Below are positions 8,029-16,000 of a stretch of DNA of 64,000 nucleotides, in pieces. Numbering within the stretch: the first letter of the stretch is position 1; each line of letters starts with the position of its first letter. Location: contig JBMNJC010000028.1 in assembly GCA_050951465.1 (NCBI GenBank), positions 1-64,000 on the forward strand. The letters are read 5' to 3'. This DNA is from JAAZHD01 sp012510895. Lineage in GTDB: Bacteria; Bacillota; Clostridia; Caldicoprobacterales; DTU083. Under the pieces are notes generated by a model. It searched no databases, was not told the origin of the DNA, and saw only the letters and a program-made list of their open reading frames with translations. Position numbers and translations under genes: made by a program.

Positions 8029-8523
8029 CTATTTTGGTTGATACATTCCCTTTTTCTGCATGTAGTTGAATATTCCCTCTCCATGCTGCTGCTCTTCTTT
8101 TTGAATATGATTCAGTATCTGACGTGCATTTGTATCTTTGAACTCAAAAACAGCAGTATCATAAGTATCGGATACATATTTTTCAGTCATAAGCATATCA
8201 GTGCATAAATCTGCATCCTGCACATTAGTCATGCCTGAGCCTCGCTGACCTTGAACTGACTGGGCCTGCTGCTGATTCTGCTGCTGACTTTGCTGCTGAT
8301 TTTTTTGCTGATTTTGCTGTACATTAGGTATTTTTCCGCTCAGCATGGAGTTGATTGTGTTAAGGTGCTGCTGTTCCTGCTGTGCAAAGGTCTGGAACAT
8401 CTGCTTCAGCTCCGGACATTGGGTTTGATTGGCATAATTAGTGTACTTCTTAATACATATTTCCTCGTGACTTTTTTGATCCTCCAGCAAAGCCCTTTCT
8501 TTCGATGTTAAATTCAGATTCAT
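8029..8523 (-). CDS. CotF-family spore coat protein with a glutamine-rich linker
   Basis: This 164-residue protein has two helical, ferritin-like halves. The first (residues 1-65) carries HEEICIKKYTNYANQ and QQEQQHLNTINSML. The second (about 100-164) carries DLCTDMLMTEKYVSDTYDTAVFE and QKEEQQHGEGIFNYMQKKGMY, the Coat F signature. Between them lies a low-complexity linker of about 28 residues that is mostly Gln and Asn. CotF-like proteins are part of the spore coat or are mother-cell proteins. A GGAGG site precedes the start. An AT-rich region with no clear sigma-A promoter lies upstream on this strand, which fits sporulation-sigma control, but no convincing sigma-E, -G or -K site was found. 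Confidence 0.88.
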   Translation of the reverse strand: MNLNLTSKERALLEDQKSHEEICIKKYTNYANQTQCPELKQMFQTFAQQEQQHLNTINSMLSGKIPNVQQNQQKNQQQSQQQNQQQAQSVQGQRGSGMTNVQDADLCTDMLMTEKYVSDTYDTAVFEFKDTNARQILNHIQKEEQQHGEGIFNYMQKKGMYQPK

Positions 8524-8614
8524 ATAATTTTACCTCCTGTAAATGAGATTTTTCTGTTTTAGTTTGTTTGGATAATTTGAAAATATGCATAATTTATGTT
8601 CCTTCTTTTGACCC

Positions 8615-8642
8615 TTGCAATAATTAATCCATACTATATAAT
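8615..8642 (+). promoter_or_regulatory. Predicted promoter of the 8.7-10.6 kb operon
   Basis: TTGCAA (8615-8620) and a perfect TATAAT (8637-8642) are 16 bp apart, about 70 bp before the oxidoreductase start. An alternative pairing, TTGACC (8608) with TACTAT (8632), has 18 bp between the boxes. Confidence 0.45.
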
Positions 8643-8713
8643 ATTCAGTAGTGATTCTGCATTTTTTATCAGATGCAGTAAATTTAGATACATAGAAGGG
8701 GATTGGATTATAT

Positions 8714-9736
8714 ATGAATCGATTCAGGGTTGGGTTGATAGGCTGCGGCGCCATATCACCTTTGCATCTGGAAGCTGTCAGCAAATCTTCCATTGCGGAA
8801 CTGACAGCAGTGAGTGATATCCGGGAAGAACGGGCCAAAGCCGCTGCCGAGAAATATGGATGTAACTATTATACCAATTATAAAGAAATGATAGAGAAAG
8901 AATCGTTAGATTCTATCCATATCTGTACACCTCATTATTTACATCCTGTAATAGCTGTATATGCGGCAGAAAAAGGTGTAAATGTACTTACTGAAAAGCC
9001 TATGTCAGTTACTCTTGAGCAGGCAGATGAAATGATAGAAGCTTGTAAGATAAACAAGGTTGCTTTGGGAGTAATATTTCAGAATCGATATAATGCAGGA
9101 TCAAAACTTATTAAAAAAACATTGGAATCAGGTGAGTTGGGCAGAATACTTTCTGCACGCATGCGTGTTAACTGGTACCGTACTTCTGAATATTATACCA
9201 GCAGCGATTGGAAAGGCACGTGGGACAAGGAAGGCGGCGGTGTTATTATTAACCAGGCAATTCATACACTGGATCTGCTCCGATGGTTTATTAATTCCCC
9301 TATAGAATATGTTGACGCTAACATAAGTAATAGATTCCATCCTGAAATTGAAGTGGAGGATTGTGCTGAAGGTGTTGTTAAATATAAAAATGGTGCGATA
9401 AGCATATTTCAGGCATTGAACTATTATTCCTATAATGCTCCTATAGATATGGAGATACATTGTGAAAAAGGCCTGGTAAAGATGGTGGCTGATGAAGCGG
9501 TTATAAGCTTTAACGATGGCCGTGAGCTGACAGCAAGTCGGAGTGCCATGGATAATTCAGAAGAATCCGGAAAAGATTATTGGGGCATTGGGCACGCTGC
9601 TCAGATTGAAGATTTTTATCAGTCACTGCTTAAGGGAGAAAAGCCTTTTATTGACGGAGAAGATGCAAGGAAGACTCAGGCCTTGGTTTGTGCGATTTAT
9701 CAATCCGGCAGGGAAAGGAAAAAGGTTAACCTGTGA
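8714..9736 (+). CDS. Gfo/Idh/MocA-family oxidoreductase
   Basis: This 340-residue protein has the nucleotide-binding GLIGCGAISPLH near residue 7, the EKP motif in LTEKPMSVTLEQAD near 95, and a C-terminal domain with GGGVIINQAIHTLDLL, where the conserved histidine (HTLD) is a likely catalytic residue. It belongs to the NAD(P)-dependent sugar/polyol dehydrogenases. The gene is 26 nt upstream of a xylose-isomerase-like TIM barrel; such pairs are common in inositol, glucoside and rare-sugar pathways. The substrate is not known. The start follows GAAGGGGA at a somewhat long spacing. Confidence 0.92.
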   Translation: MNRFRVGLIGCGAISPLHLEAVSKSSIAELTAVSDIREERAKAAAEKYGCNYYTNYKEMIEKESLDSIHICTPHYLHPVIAVYAAEKGVNVLTEKPMSVTLEQADEMIEACKINKVALGVIFQNRYNAGSKLIKKTLESGELGRILSARMRVNWYRTSEYYTSSDWKGTWDKEGGGVIINQAIHTLDLLRWFINSPIEYVDANISNRFHPEIEVEDCAEGVVKYKNGAISIFQALNYYSYNAPIDMEIHCEKGLVKMVADEAVISFNDGRELTASRSAMDNSEESGKDYWGIGHAAQIEDFYQSLLKGEKPFIDGEDARKTQALVCAIYQSGRERKKVNL

Positions 9737-9762
9737 AATAATATAGAAGGGAGCAGATGGAT

Positions 9763-10626
9763 ATGAAACCATTCAAAATCGGAGTTATGGTGGATTCTTT
9801 CCGTATAGGCATTATAGAGGGAATCAGGAAGGCAGCGGAAGTCGGAGGAGAAGGCATTCAGATTTATGCCACCAAAGGCGAGATGGCACCTCAGAATTTA
9901 TCAGCAAAAAGGAGAAAAGAAATCCTTAATATCATTAAAGACAATGGTTTGGCGGTATCTGCAATATGCGGTGATTTGGGCGGCCACGGCTTCGCAATTG
10001 AAAGTGACAATCCCGAAAGAATAGAGCAGTCAAAAAGAATCATGGATTTGGCACGTGACCTGGAGACCAATGTAGTTACCACACATATCGGCGTAATACC
10101 TTCTGATCCTGATCATGACAGATATAAAATTTTGCAGGATGCCTGCAATAAGCTTGGCGAGTATGGCGATGAAGTAGGAGCATATTTCGCCATCGAGACA
10201 GGGCCGGAAAGAGCAACAGTACTTAAAGGGTTTTTGGACAGTCTGAGCTCGGGCGGTGTCAGAGTAAATATGGATCCGGCTAACCTGGTAATGGTAACTG
10301 ATGACGAGCCGGTTCAGGCAGTATATACTTTGAAAGATTATATTGTCCACACACATGCTAAAGACGGCATTATGCTGAAGAAGACGGATCCTGAAAAAAT
10401 ATACCATACGTTTGCAGAAGGCGGCATTGAAGAAATCATACAATTAGGGGAATACTTCATTGAAACCCCGTTGGGAGAAGGAAATGTAGATTTCCCCAAA
10501 TATTTGAAAGCCTTAGAGGATATAGGATTTAAAGGTTTCCTGACGATTGAGAGAGAGGTTGGAGAAGAGCCGGAGAAGGATATACGTTTGGCAGTAGACT
10601 TTTTAAGGAAAATGATTAATAAATGA
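9763..10626 (+). CDS. Sugar phosphate isomerase/epimerase family protein (AP endonuclease 2-like TIM barrel)
   Basis: This 287-residue protein has the xylose-isomerase-like TIM-barrel pattern: an early KIGVMVDSF strand, GEGIQIYA, VVTTHIGVIP with a metal-binding histidine, AIETGPE with a metal-binding glutamate, VNMDPANL with an aspartate, VHTHAKDG with a histidine, and a final LTIEREVG with a glutamate. Members interconvert keto and aldo sugars or epimerise them using a divalent metal. GAAGGGAG is 9 nt before the ATG at 9763, so that start was preferred to the ATG at 9757. It is co-transcribed with the oxidoreductase at 8714 and followed by a strong terminator. No sugar transporter is adjacent. 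Confidence 0.9.
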   Translation: MKPFKIGVMVDSFRIGIIEGIRKAAEVGGEGIQIYATKGEMAPQNLSAKRRKEILNIIKDNGLAVSAICGDLGGHGFAIESDNPERIEQSKRIMDLARDLETNVVTTHIGVIPSDPDHDRYKILQDACNKLGEYGDEVGAYFAIETGPERATVLKGFLDSLSSGGVRVNMDPANLVMVTDDEPVQAVYTLKDYIVHTHAKDGIMLKKTDPEKIYHTFAEGGIEEIIQLGEYFIETPLGEGNVDFPKYLKALEDIGFKGFLTIEREVGEEPEKDIRLAVDFLRKMINK

Positions 10627-10656
10627 ATTTAACGCCAAATGAATTCAAATGCCTGG

Positions 10657-10687
10657 AAGGAAGCCGATAAGATTGGCTTCCTTTTTT
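10657..10687 (+). terminator. Rho-independent terminator after the isomerase gene
   Basis: AAGGAAGCCGAT and ATTGGCTTCCTT form a 12-bp stem with one G-T wobble around an AAG loop, followed by a run of T. It clearly closes the 8.7-10.6 kb operon. Confidence 0.93.
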
Positions 10688-10699
10688 GTGTTAAAACTC

Positions 10700-10729
10700 T
10701 TGTCAAGAAAAAATGCAATATGATACAAT
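10700..10729 (+). promoter_or_regulatory. Predicted sigma-A promoter of lysC
   Basis: TTGTCA (10700-10705) and TACAAT (10724-10729) have 18 bp between them, about 60 bp before lysC. The leader is too short to hold a lysine riboswitch, and none was seen. Confidence 0.5.
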
Positions 10730-10791
10730 TCCATAGTATAAAAATATAGATTCATATTCAGCTTTAGTAAAGAAGCAAGGAGGCAAACCCA

Positions 10792-12048
10792 TTGTCGTTG
10801 ATTGTACAGAAATACGGAGGCAGTTCAGTAGCCAATGCCGAAAGGGTTAAGAATGTTGCCAGAAGAATTGTTGAAACATATGAAAAAGGTAATCAGGTGG
10901 TTGTTGTATTATCTGCCCAGGGAGATACTACAGACGAACTGATAGAAAAAGCAAGGGAGATCAGCCATAATCCGTCAAAAAGGGAACTGGATATGCTTTT
11001 ATCCAGCGGCGAGCAGATATCCGTTGCTCTAATGGCCATGGCTGTTATGGAGCTGGGTCCATATCAAGCTATATCCTTAACCGGTCAGCAGGTTGGTATA
11101 TGTACTGATAATAACTACACTCATGCTCGTGTTTTAGAAGTTGATGTTAAGCGAATGAAGAAAGAACTGGATGCAGGCAAGATTGTTATTGTTGCAGGTT
11201 TTCAGGGCATAAACGAAAAAGGTGATATTACTACTTTGGGAAGAGGCGGTTCTGATACTACCGCGGTTGCTCTGGCTGCAGCCCTTGAGGCAGATCTATG
11301 TGAGATTTATACGGATGTAGATGGAGTATATACGGCAGATCCAAGGATCGTTCCGAATGCTCGCAAATTAAAAGATATAACCTATGATGAGATGCTAGAG
11401 TTGGCCAGCCTGGGTGCCAGAGTTCTACACAACCGCTCTGTGGAGCTGGCAAAGAAATACAATGTAAATATGGTTGTAAGGTCCAGCATGAATAATAATA
11501 ACGGCACCTATGTGAGGGAGGTATCAGAATTGGAAAAAATGATGATTAAAGGAGTCGCTTACGACAAAAATGTTGCCAGAGTATCCATAATAGGAGTAAG
11601 AGATATTCCGGGCGTAGCTTTTAAGATATTTAAATTGCTGGCAGATTCAAATATCAATGTCGACATTATTATCCAGAGTACCGGAAGAGAAGATAAGAAG
11701 GATATTTCCTTTACCATATCGAAAGATCAACTGCAGGATACCGTTGATTTGATAAATAGGAATTTGGACTATATCGGCGCTCAGGAAGTAAACTTTACTC
11801 ATGATGTTGCAAAGATATCCATTGTAGGAGCCGGTATGGCAAATCATCCCGGTGTTGCTGCAGCAATGTTCGAAGCCTTGGCTAAAGTCGGAATAAACAT
11901 TAATATGATCAGCACTTCTGAGATTAAGATATCCTGCCTGATCCGCAGAGATGAAGCCGAAAAAGCAGTTCAGTCCATACATGAACATTTTGGTTTGAAG
12001 GGTTTACTGGAAATTGAAGAAATAGAAAGTGCTGAGGCAAGCGTATAG
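10792..12048 (+). CDS. lysC: Aspartate kinase
   Basis: This 418-residue enzyme phosphorylates aspartate, the first step to lysine, threonine and methionine. The N-terminal amino-acid kinase domain starts with VQKYGGSSVAN and holds TTLGRGGSDTTAVALAAAL and TDVDGVYTADPR. Two C-terminal ACT domains (about residues 265-410; GVAFKIFKLLADSNINVD and GVAAAMFEALAKVGININ) bind the feedback-inhibiting amino acid. It starts with TTG; AGGAGG lies 9 nt upstream. Other threonine-pathway genes are not adjacent, but thrC lies at 56.1 kb. Confidence 0.97.
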   Translation: MSLIVQKYGGSSVANAERVKNVARRIVETYEKGNQVVVVLSAQGDTTDELIEKAREISHNPSKRELDMLLSSGEQISVALMAMAVMELGPYQAISLTGQQVGICTDNNYTHARVLEVDVKRMKKELDAGKIVIVAGFQGINEKGDITTLGRGGSDTTAVALAAALEADLCEIYTDVDGVYTADPRIVPNARKLKDITYDEMLELASLGARVLHNRSVELAKKYNVNMVVRSSMNNNNGTYVREVSELEKMMIKGVAYDKNVARVSIIGVRDIPGVAFKIFKLLADSNINVDIIIQSTGREDKKDISFTISKDQLQDTVDLINRNLDYIGAQEVNFTHDVAKISIVGAGMANHPGVAAAMFEALAKVGININMISTSEIKISCLIRRDEAEKAVQSIHEHFGLKGLLEIEEIESAEASV

Positions 12049-12099
12049 CAGAGTTTAATTTTATGGTTTGGTTCATTATCCTGTAAAGGAGATCCTATA

Positions 12100-12543
12100 T
12101 TGTCAGGAAAAAAGAATTTTATAGAAGAGTTGCGAAGGAAAGGTTATAAGGTTACCCCTCAAAGAAAGGCCATTCTTTCAATTCTCGATGAGGGTGAACA
12201 TCAGCTTCTGACAGCCCAGGAGCTGTTTGAGGGTGTTAAGAAAGAAGTACCGCGCACCAATTTTTCTACAGTATATCGGAATCTTGAGATATTGCTGGAG
12301 GAAGGAATAGTAAGAAAGGTAGAACTGGGCAGAGATGCTGCTTACTATGAACTCCGCGATGACAAAAAACACCATCATCACCTGATATGTAAGGGATGCG
12401 GCAATATTGGAACCACTGATTTTTGTCCTTTGGATCAAATTATAGGGGAAGATGGATTTATACCTGTAGAACATCGTTTTGAAATATATGGATACTGCCG
12501 GGAGTGTGCTTTAGCAAAAAAAGCGGAAGGCAAGCTGCCGTAG
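12100..12543 (+). CDS. Fur-family metal-responsive transcription regulator
   Basis: This 147-residue protein has an N-terminal winged helix (VTPQRKAILSIL, then TVYRNLEILLEEGIV as the recognition region) and a C-terminal dimerisation/metal domain. The regulatory metal site is the KKHHHHLICKGCG block near residue 90; structural zinc is held by CKGCG and YCREC. Whether it senses iron (Fur), peroxide (PerR) or zinc (Zur) cannot be decided by eye. It starts with TTG after AAAGGAG. The neighbouring dut and lysC genes give no clue to the regulon. Confidence 0.93.
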   Translation: MSGKKNFIEELRRKGYKVTPQRKAILSILDEGEHQLLTAQELFEGVKKEVPRTNFSTVYRNLEILLEEGIVRKVELGRDAAYYELRDDKKHHHHLICKGCGNIGTTDFCPLDQIIGEDGFIPVEHRFEIYGYCRECALAKKAEGKLP

Positions 12544-12564
12544 TAAATGACAGAAAGGCGTGGA

Positions 12565-13014
12565 ATGATGAAACTAAAAGTCATGAGAATTCATCCTAAT
12601 GCCATATTACCTGAATATGCACATCCAGGAGATGCAGGCCTGGATCTTTTTTCAATAGAAGAAGCCGTACTTTCCCCCGGCGACTCCAAGCTTATCCGCA
12701 CCGGCATTAAGATTGAGCTGCCAAAAGGAACCGAAGCTCAGATTCGCCCCAGAAGCGGTCTGGCATTGAAACATCAGATTACAATATTAAATACTCCGGG
12801 TACAGTAGATGAAGGATACCGCGGTGAGATCGGAGTGATTATAATCAATCATGGGAAAGCGGATTTCCAAGTGAAGAAAGGCATGAAGATAGCACAAATG
12901 GTGATAAAGCCTGTACTGCATGTGGAAATAGAAGAGGTAAGCCGGCTTACTAATTCTCAGCGGGGAGAAGGCGGTTTTGGTTCATCTGGGATCCTGGGAA
13001 AGAATTCTGATTAG
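12565..13014 (+). CDS. dut: dUTP diphosphatase
   Basis: This 149-residue trimeric dUTPase hydrolyses dUTP to dUMP and pyrophosphate, keeping uracil out of DNA. All five family motifs are present: PGDAGLDLF, PRSGLALK, GTVDEGYRGEIGV with the catalytic aspartate and the base-stacking tyrosine, the KIAQMVI strand, and the flexible C-terminal RGEGGFGSSG. The ATG at 12565 has GAAAGG 6 nt upstream and gives the usual family length, so it was preferred to an ATG at 12547. Confidence 0.97.
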   Translation: MMKLKVMRIHPNAILPEYAHPGDAGLDLFSIEEAVLSPGDSKLIRTGIKIELPKGTEAQIRPRSGLALKHQITILNTPGTVDEGYRGEIGVIIINHGKADFQVKKGMKIAQMVIKPVLHVEIEEVSRLTNSQRGEGGFGSSGILGKNSD

Positions 13015-13036
13015 TATTAGTTTATGGAGGAGCATT

Positions 13037-14353
13037 GTGATAAGGCTAAAGGTTATATCAGGATTGGTAAGTATATTTCTTATATTATCTCTGCTATTCG
13101 GATGCACTTCAGGAAGCGAAGAGACAGAAGAGCCTGTCACAAAATTATATTTTATGTATCCCCGGGACGGCAGTCAAATATTTAAAAGACTTATCTATGA
13201 ATACAATCAGATGAATGAACTGGACCAATCGGAAGCAGAAGAGAGCCAGGGTCAGAATCAGATACTTATAGAAGGAATTGAAGTATCCGGCACTCCTTCC
13301 GATTTTTTTCAACAGTTCAACATGATGTCAGAAGAAGGGGAAACTGTTCCGGATGTAATGCTAATACATGATACATGGTTAGCCAAAATGGCTGAAGAAG
13401 AGTGTATTCTGCCGCTTGACGGAGGGCTGAACCAAAACATAAAAAATGACTTTTTTAAAGGATTGCATGAAGCCATGATATGGAATGGCCGAACATACGG
13501 CATACCATTTAGGCAGGATCAGCCTTTGCTTTATTATCGAAGTGATTTGGTGGGAGATGATCTTCCTTCTTCATGGATAGATCTGGCATATACGGCAAAA
13601 CGGATAATCAGTGAAAATGATATAGATTATGGATTGGTTTTTCCCGGGGAAATTACAGAAAGCACTGCAGCCTTTCTGAGCAGCATATGGTCTTTCTTTG
13701 GCGCCGAGCCGGATTTTGAAACAGGGGATATCCAGTTCGATGAAGCCGGAATGAAGTCAGCATGGAGCTTGATAAAGAGGATGATAAGCGATGGAACACT
13801 ATCATCTGATGTTTTGGATATGAGCCCGGAAGAATGCCGTGCTGTAATGGAAGCAGGTAATGCAGCATTTATGTGGAATTGGTCATATGCAACAAGAATT
13901 CTTTTGGACGAGGAATCTCCCTTGTATGGGAAAATAGCTGTAACAACTCTTCCTGTTTCTGAAGAAAACGGGGGTGGAGGCATTATAAGCGGATATGCCC
14001 TGGTCATAAACAAGGCCACCGGTTTTGTTTCTGAAGCATGGAACTTTATAAAATTTCTCATAAGCCGTGAAAATCAGGAACAACTCTTTGATGCAGGATG
14101 GATACCGGCAAATAAATCACTTTATCAGAGCTACAGCTTTCTGAACCTGGGTCTTCCTTCAGATTTTCCCGCTATATTTGAAACCGGCCGGACAATTAAT
14201 CCGGGCACAAATGTAGAGGGTGTTTTAAGCATGATGAATCAGGCTGCTGGTTTGGCTCTGCTTGAAGACAAAAGTGTGGAGGAACTCTCCTTTTTTATTA
14301 AGGAAGGCATGGTGGTGGAAGAGATCGGGCCTGGAGCGGAAGAATCAGAGTGA
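13037..14353 (+). CDS. Extracellular solute-binding lipoprotein (family 1, sugar-type)
   Basis: This 438-residue protein starts with GTG at 13037 after GGAGGA. It has a lipoprotein signal: a basic start, a hydrophobic stretch and a lipobox LLFGC with Cys23 as the lipidation site. The mature protein has the type I periplasmic-binding fold of the MalE/UgpB group (LYFMYPRDGSQIFKRLIYEYNQM, PDVMLIHDTWLAKM, NGRTYGIPFRQDQPLLYYRSDL, GIISGYALVINKAT). No permease or ATPase gene is nearby; it lies between dut and holA. It may serve a shared ATPase and distant permeases, or act as a sensor lipoprotein. The ligand is unknown. Confidence 0.9.
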   Translation: MIRLKVISGLVSIFLILSLLFGCTSGSEETEEPVTKLYFMYPRDGSQIFKRLIYEYNQMNELDQSEAEESQGQNQILIEGIEVSGTPSDFFQQFNMMSEEGETVPDVMLIHDTWLAKMAEEECILPLDGGLNQNIKNDFFKGLHEAMIWNGRTYGIPFRQDQPLLYYRSDLVGDDLPSSWIDLAYTAKRIISENDIDYGLVFPGEITESTAAFLSSIWSFFGAEPDFETGDIQFDEAGMKSAWSLIKRMISDGTLSSDVLDMSPEECRAVMEAGNAAFMWNWSYATRILLDEESPLYGKIAVTTLPVSEENGGGGIISGYALVINKATGFVSEAWNFIKFLISRENQEQLFDAGWIPANKSLYQSYSFLNLGLPSDFPAIFETGRTINPGTNVEGVLSMMNQAAGLALLEDKSVEELSFFIKEGMVVEEIGPGAEESE

Positions 14354-14385
14354 CGAAGGAAGGGAAGGAGAAAGGAGAATAGCAG

Positions 14386-15417
14386 ATGAAATATATGGAT
14401 TTCTTTAAAGAAATAAAGAAAGGAATTTCCGGCAACTTGTATCTGCTATACGGACCTGAAGAATATACAAAAGAAGAAGCCCTGAATCAGTTAATAGAAA
14501 GCATTATTCCGGAAGCCTATATGGATTTAAATTACCAGGCTATAGACGGAACCGAATCCACCGCTGAGGATATCATTTTGGCGGCTGAAACCCTTCCCTT
14601 TCTTTCAGACAAGAGAGTGGTTGTCATTAAGAACTATAGCGGCCTTTCAGGCAAAAAGACCGGTGATGAAGAAGAGCTAAAAAAGTATCTGCAAAGACTG
14701 CCAGATACCACCTGCCTGATTTTCTATCAGCGTGATGATGTTGATAAGAAGCGGGTAATTTATAAAACAATACAAAAACACGGTGAAATAATAGAATTCG
14801 AAAGATTAAGCCCAAGAGATTTAATTAGATGGACCAGAAAACGGTTTCAAATCTATAATAAAAATCTGTCAGATTCCGATTTGGAATATTTTTTAATGCT
14901 AGCAGGGAATGATTTGGTGGATATAAAAAATGAAGTAGAAAAATTGGCTGCATTTGCGGGTGAGAGAACTGTTATTACCAGAGAAGACATAGATAAAATG
15001 GTAACGCCTTCTCCTGAATTTACGGTATTCCAATTTATAGATGCAGTTGCTGCCAAGCAAAAGGGAAAAGCGCTTTATCAGATGGAGATTCTCTTGGAAC
15101 AGGGACAATCCATTTTTGGTATAATAGCTCTTCTTGCCAGACAGATAAGAATTATGATTTTATGCAAAGGCTACAGTGATATAGGCTACACTTTGAATCA
15201 AATAAAGGATAAACTAAAAGAAAAACCCCACAGCTTACATCCCTACTCGGTACAAAGGGGGATGCAGCAATCTCAAAATTTTTCCAAAGAACAGCTTCAT
15301 TACTTTTTGGATCAATGCTTGAAGCTGGATTTTGAAATCAAGAGTGGAAAAATCAATGATCGTCTGGGGCTGGAGTTATTGGTTTTCAAGATGTGCAAAA
15401 AAAGCCAAGCTATGTAA
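14386..15417 (+). CDS. holA: DNA polymerase III delta subunit
   Basis: This 343-residue protein is the delta subunit of the clamp loader, which opens the beta clamp. It shows the family's opening block (NLYLLYGPEEYTKEEALNQL), an AAA+-like fold without functional Walker motifs, LPFLSDKRVVVIKNY, and the C-terminal collar domain with ALLARQIRIMI. The gene lies directly before rpsT (opposite strand), the same neighbourhood as B. subtilis yqeN-rpsT. Its last codons form one arm of the terminator that follows. Confidence 0.96.
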   Translation: MKYMDFFKEIKKGISGNLYLLYGPEEYTKEEALNQLIESIIPEAYMDLNYQAIDGTESTAEDIILAAETLPFLSDKRVVVIKNYSGLSGKKTGDEEELKKYLQRLPDTTCLIFYQRDDVDKKRVIYKTIQKHGEIIEFERLSPRDLIRWTRKRFQIYNKNLSDSDLEYFLMLAGNDLVDIKNEVEKLAAFAGERTVITREDIDKMVTPSPEFTVFQFIDAVAAKQKGKALYQMEILLEQGQSIFGIIALLARQIRIMILCKGYSDIGYTLNQIKDKLKEKPHSLHPYSVQRGMQQSQNFSKEQLHYFLDQCLKLDFEIKSGKINDRLGLELLVFKMCKKSQAM

Positions 15418-15447
15418 AATATAATACTAGGCTTGGCTTTCCGATTT
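15397..15447. terminator. Bidirectional terminator overlapping the 3' end of holA
   Basis: AAAGCCAAGC (15401-15410) and GCTTGGCTTT (15431-15440) form a perfect 10-bp stem. The left arm is inside the last holA codons. On the - strand the hairpin is followed by a run of seven T residues, so it is a strong terminator for rpsT; on the + strand it is followed by CCGATTTTTC. Confidence 0.88.
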
Positions 15448-15473
15448 TTCTTTTTACTGAATGATACATTTCT

Positions 15474-15743
15474 TTAATTTTCTGAAGCTGCATTCAATCG
15501 AAGAGCCAGCTTTGACTTTTTCCGGTTGGCAACATTTTTATGAATGACACCTTTAGAAGCTGCCATGTCAACTTTCTTAACTACTTCGCTGTATAATCTT
15601 CTGGCCAGTTCAGTATCGTTGTTTAAGAGAACTTTTTCAAACTTCTTGACAGCTGTCTTAAGGTCGGACTTAATCATTCTGTTTCGAAGGGTTTTAGCTT
15701 TAGCAACCGCAACTCTTTTTTCAGCTGATTTAATATTTGGCAA
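15474..15743 (-). CDS. rpsT: 30S ribosomal protein bS20
   Basis: This 89-residue basic protein reads PNIKSAEKRV at its start and AASKGVIHKNVANRKKSKL near its end, both diagnostic of bS20, a 16S rRNA-binding protein. The TTG at 15743 is chosen because GGAGGTGA lies just before it and because the family starts exactly at this PNIKSA block; an in-frame start 30 nt upstream would add residues not seen in the family. It stands alone on the - strand between holA and gpr, as in B. subtilis. Confidence 0.98.
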   Translation of the reverse strand: MPNIKSAEKRVAVAKAKTLRNRMIKSDLKTAVKKFEKVLLNNDTELARRLYSEVVKKVDMAASKGVIHKNVANRKKSKLALRLNAASEN

Positions 15744-15778
15744 ATTCGTCACCTCCTCGATCAAAATCAACAATCAAC

Positions 15779-15807
15779 ATTGTACCATTAATAAACTGGT
15801 TTAGCAA
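15779..15807 (-). promoter_or_regulatory. Predicted sigma-A promoter of rpsT
   Basis: On the - strand, TTGCTA (15807-15802) and TACAAT (15784-15779) are 17 bp apart, giving a leader of about 30 nt. A second possible promoter (TTGACT, 18 bp, TATTAT) lies further upstream on the same strand. Confidence 0.55.
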
Positions 15808-15896
15808 GGTTTTATCAAAAAACTCCGCGGAAAATCAAATGTCAGTTTAAACAATTAAATAATCACAATAAGTTTAAGCAACAATAATTATACCAT

Positions 15897-15914
15897 ATGA
15901 AATAATAATTTCAT
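15897..15914. repeat. AT-rich inverted repeat between rpsT and gpr
   Basis: ATGAAAT (15897-15903) and ATTTCAT (15908-15914) are 7-bp inverted arms around AATA. The site lies between the divergent rpsT and gpr genes and could be an operator. No known consensus is matched. Confidence 0.35.
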
Positions 15915-16000
15915 ACAAAAATGCAAGTCAAGGTATATTTTGCGCTTTTTATTCCATGGAATAAAACCATTACAGTGGGTGAAAATAGTAAGGCATGAAT

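Noticed and set aside
10690..10791. Possible lysine riboswitch upstream of lysC
   Set aside because: Only about 60 nt lie between the likely transcript start and lysC, too short for the riboswitch, and its conserved core was not seen.
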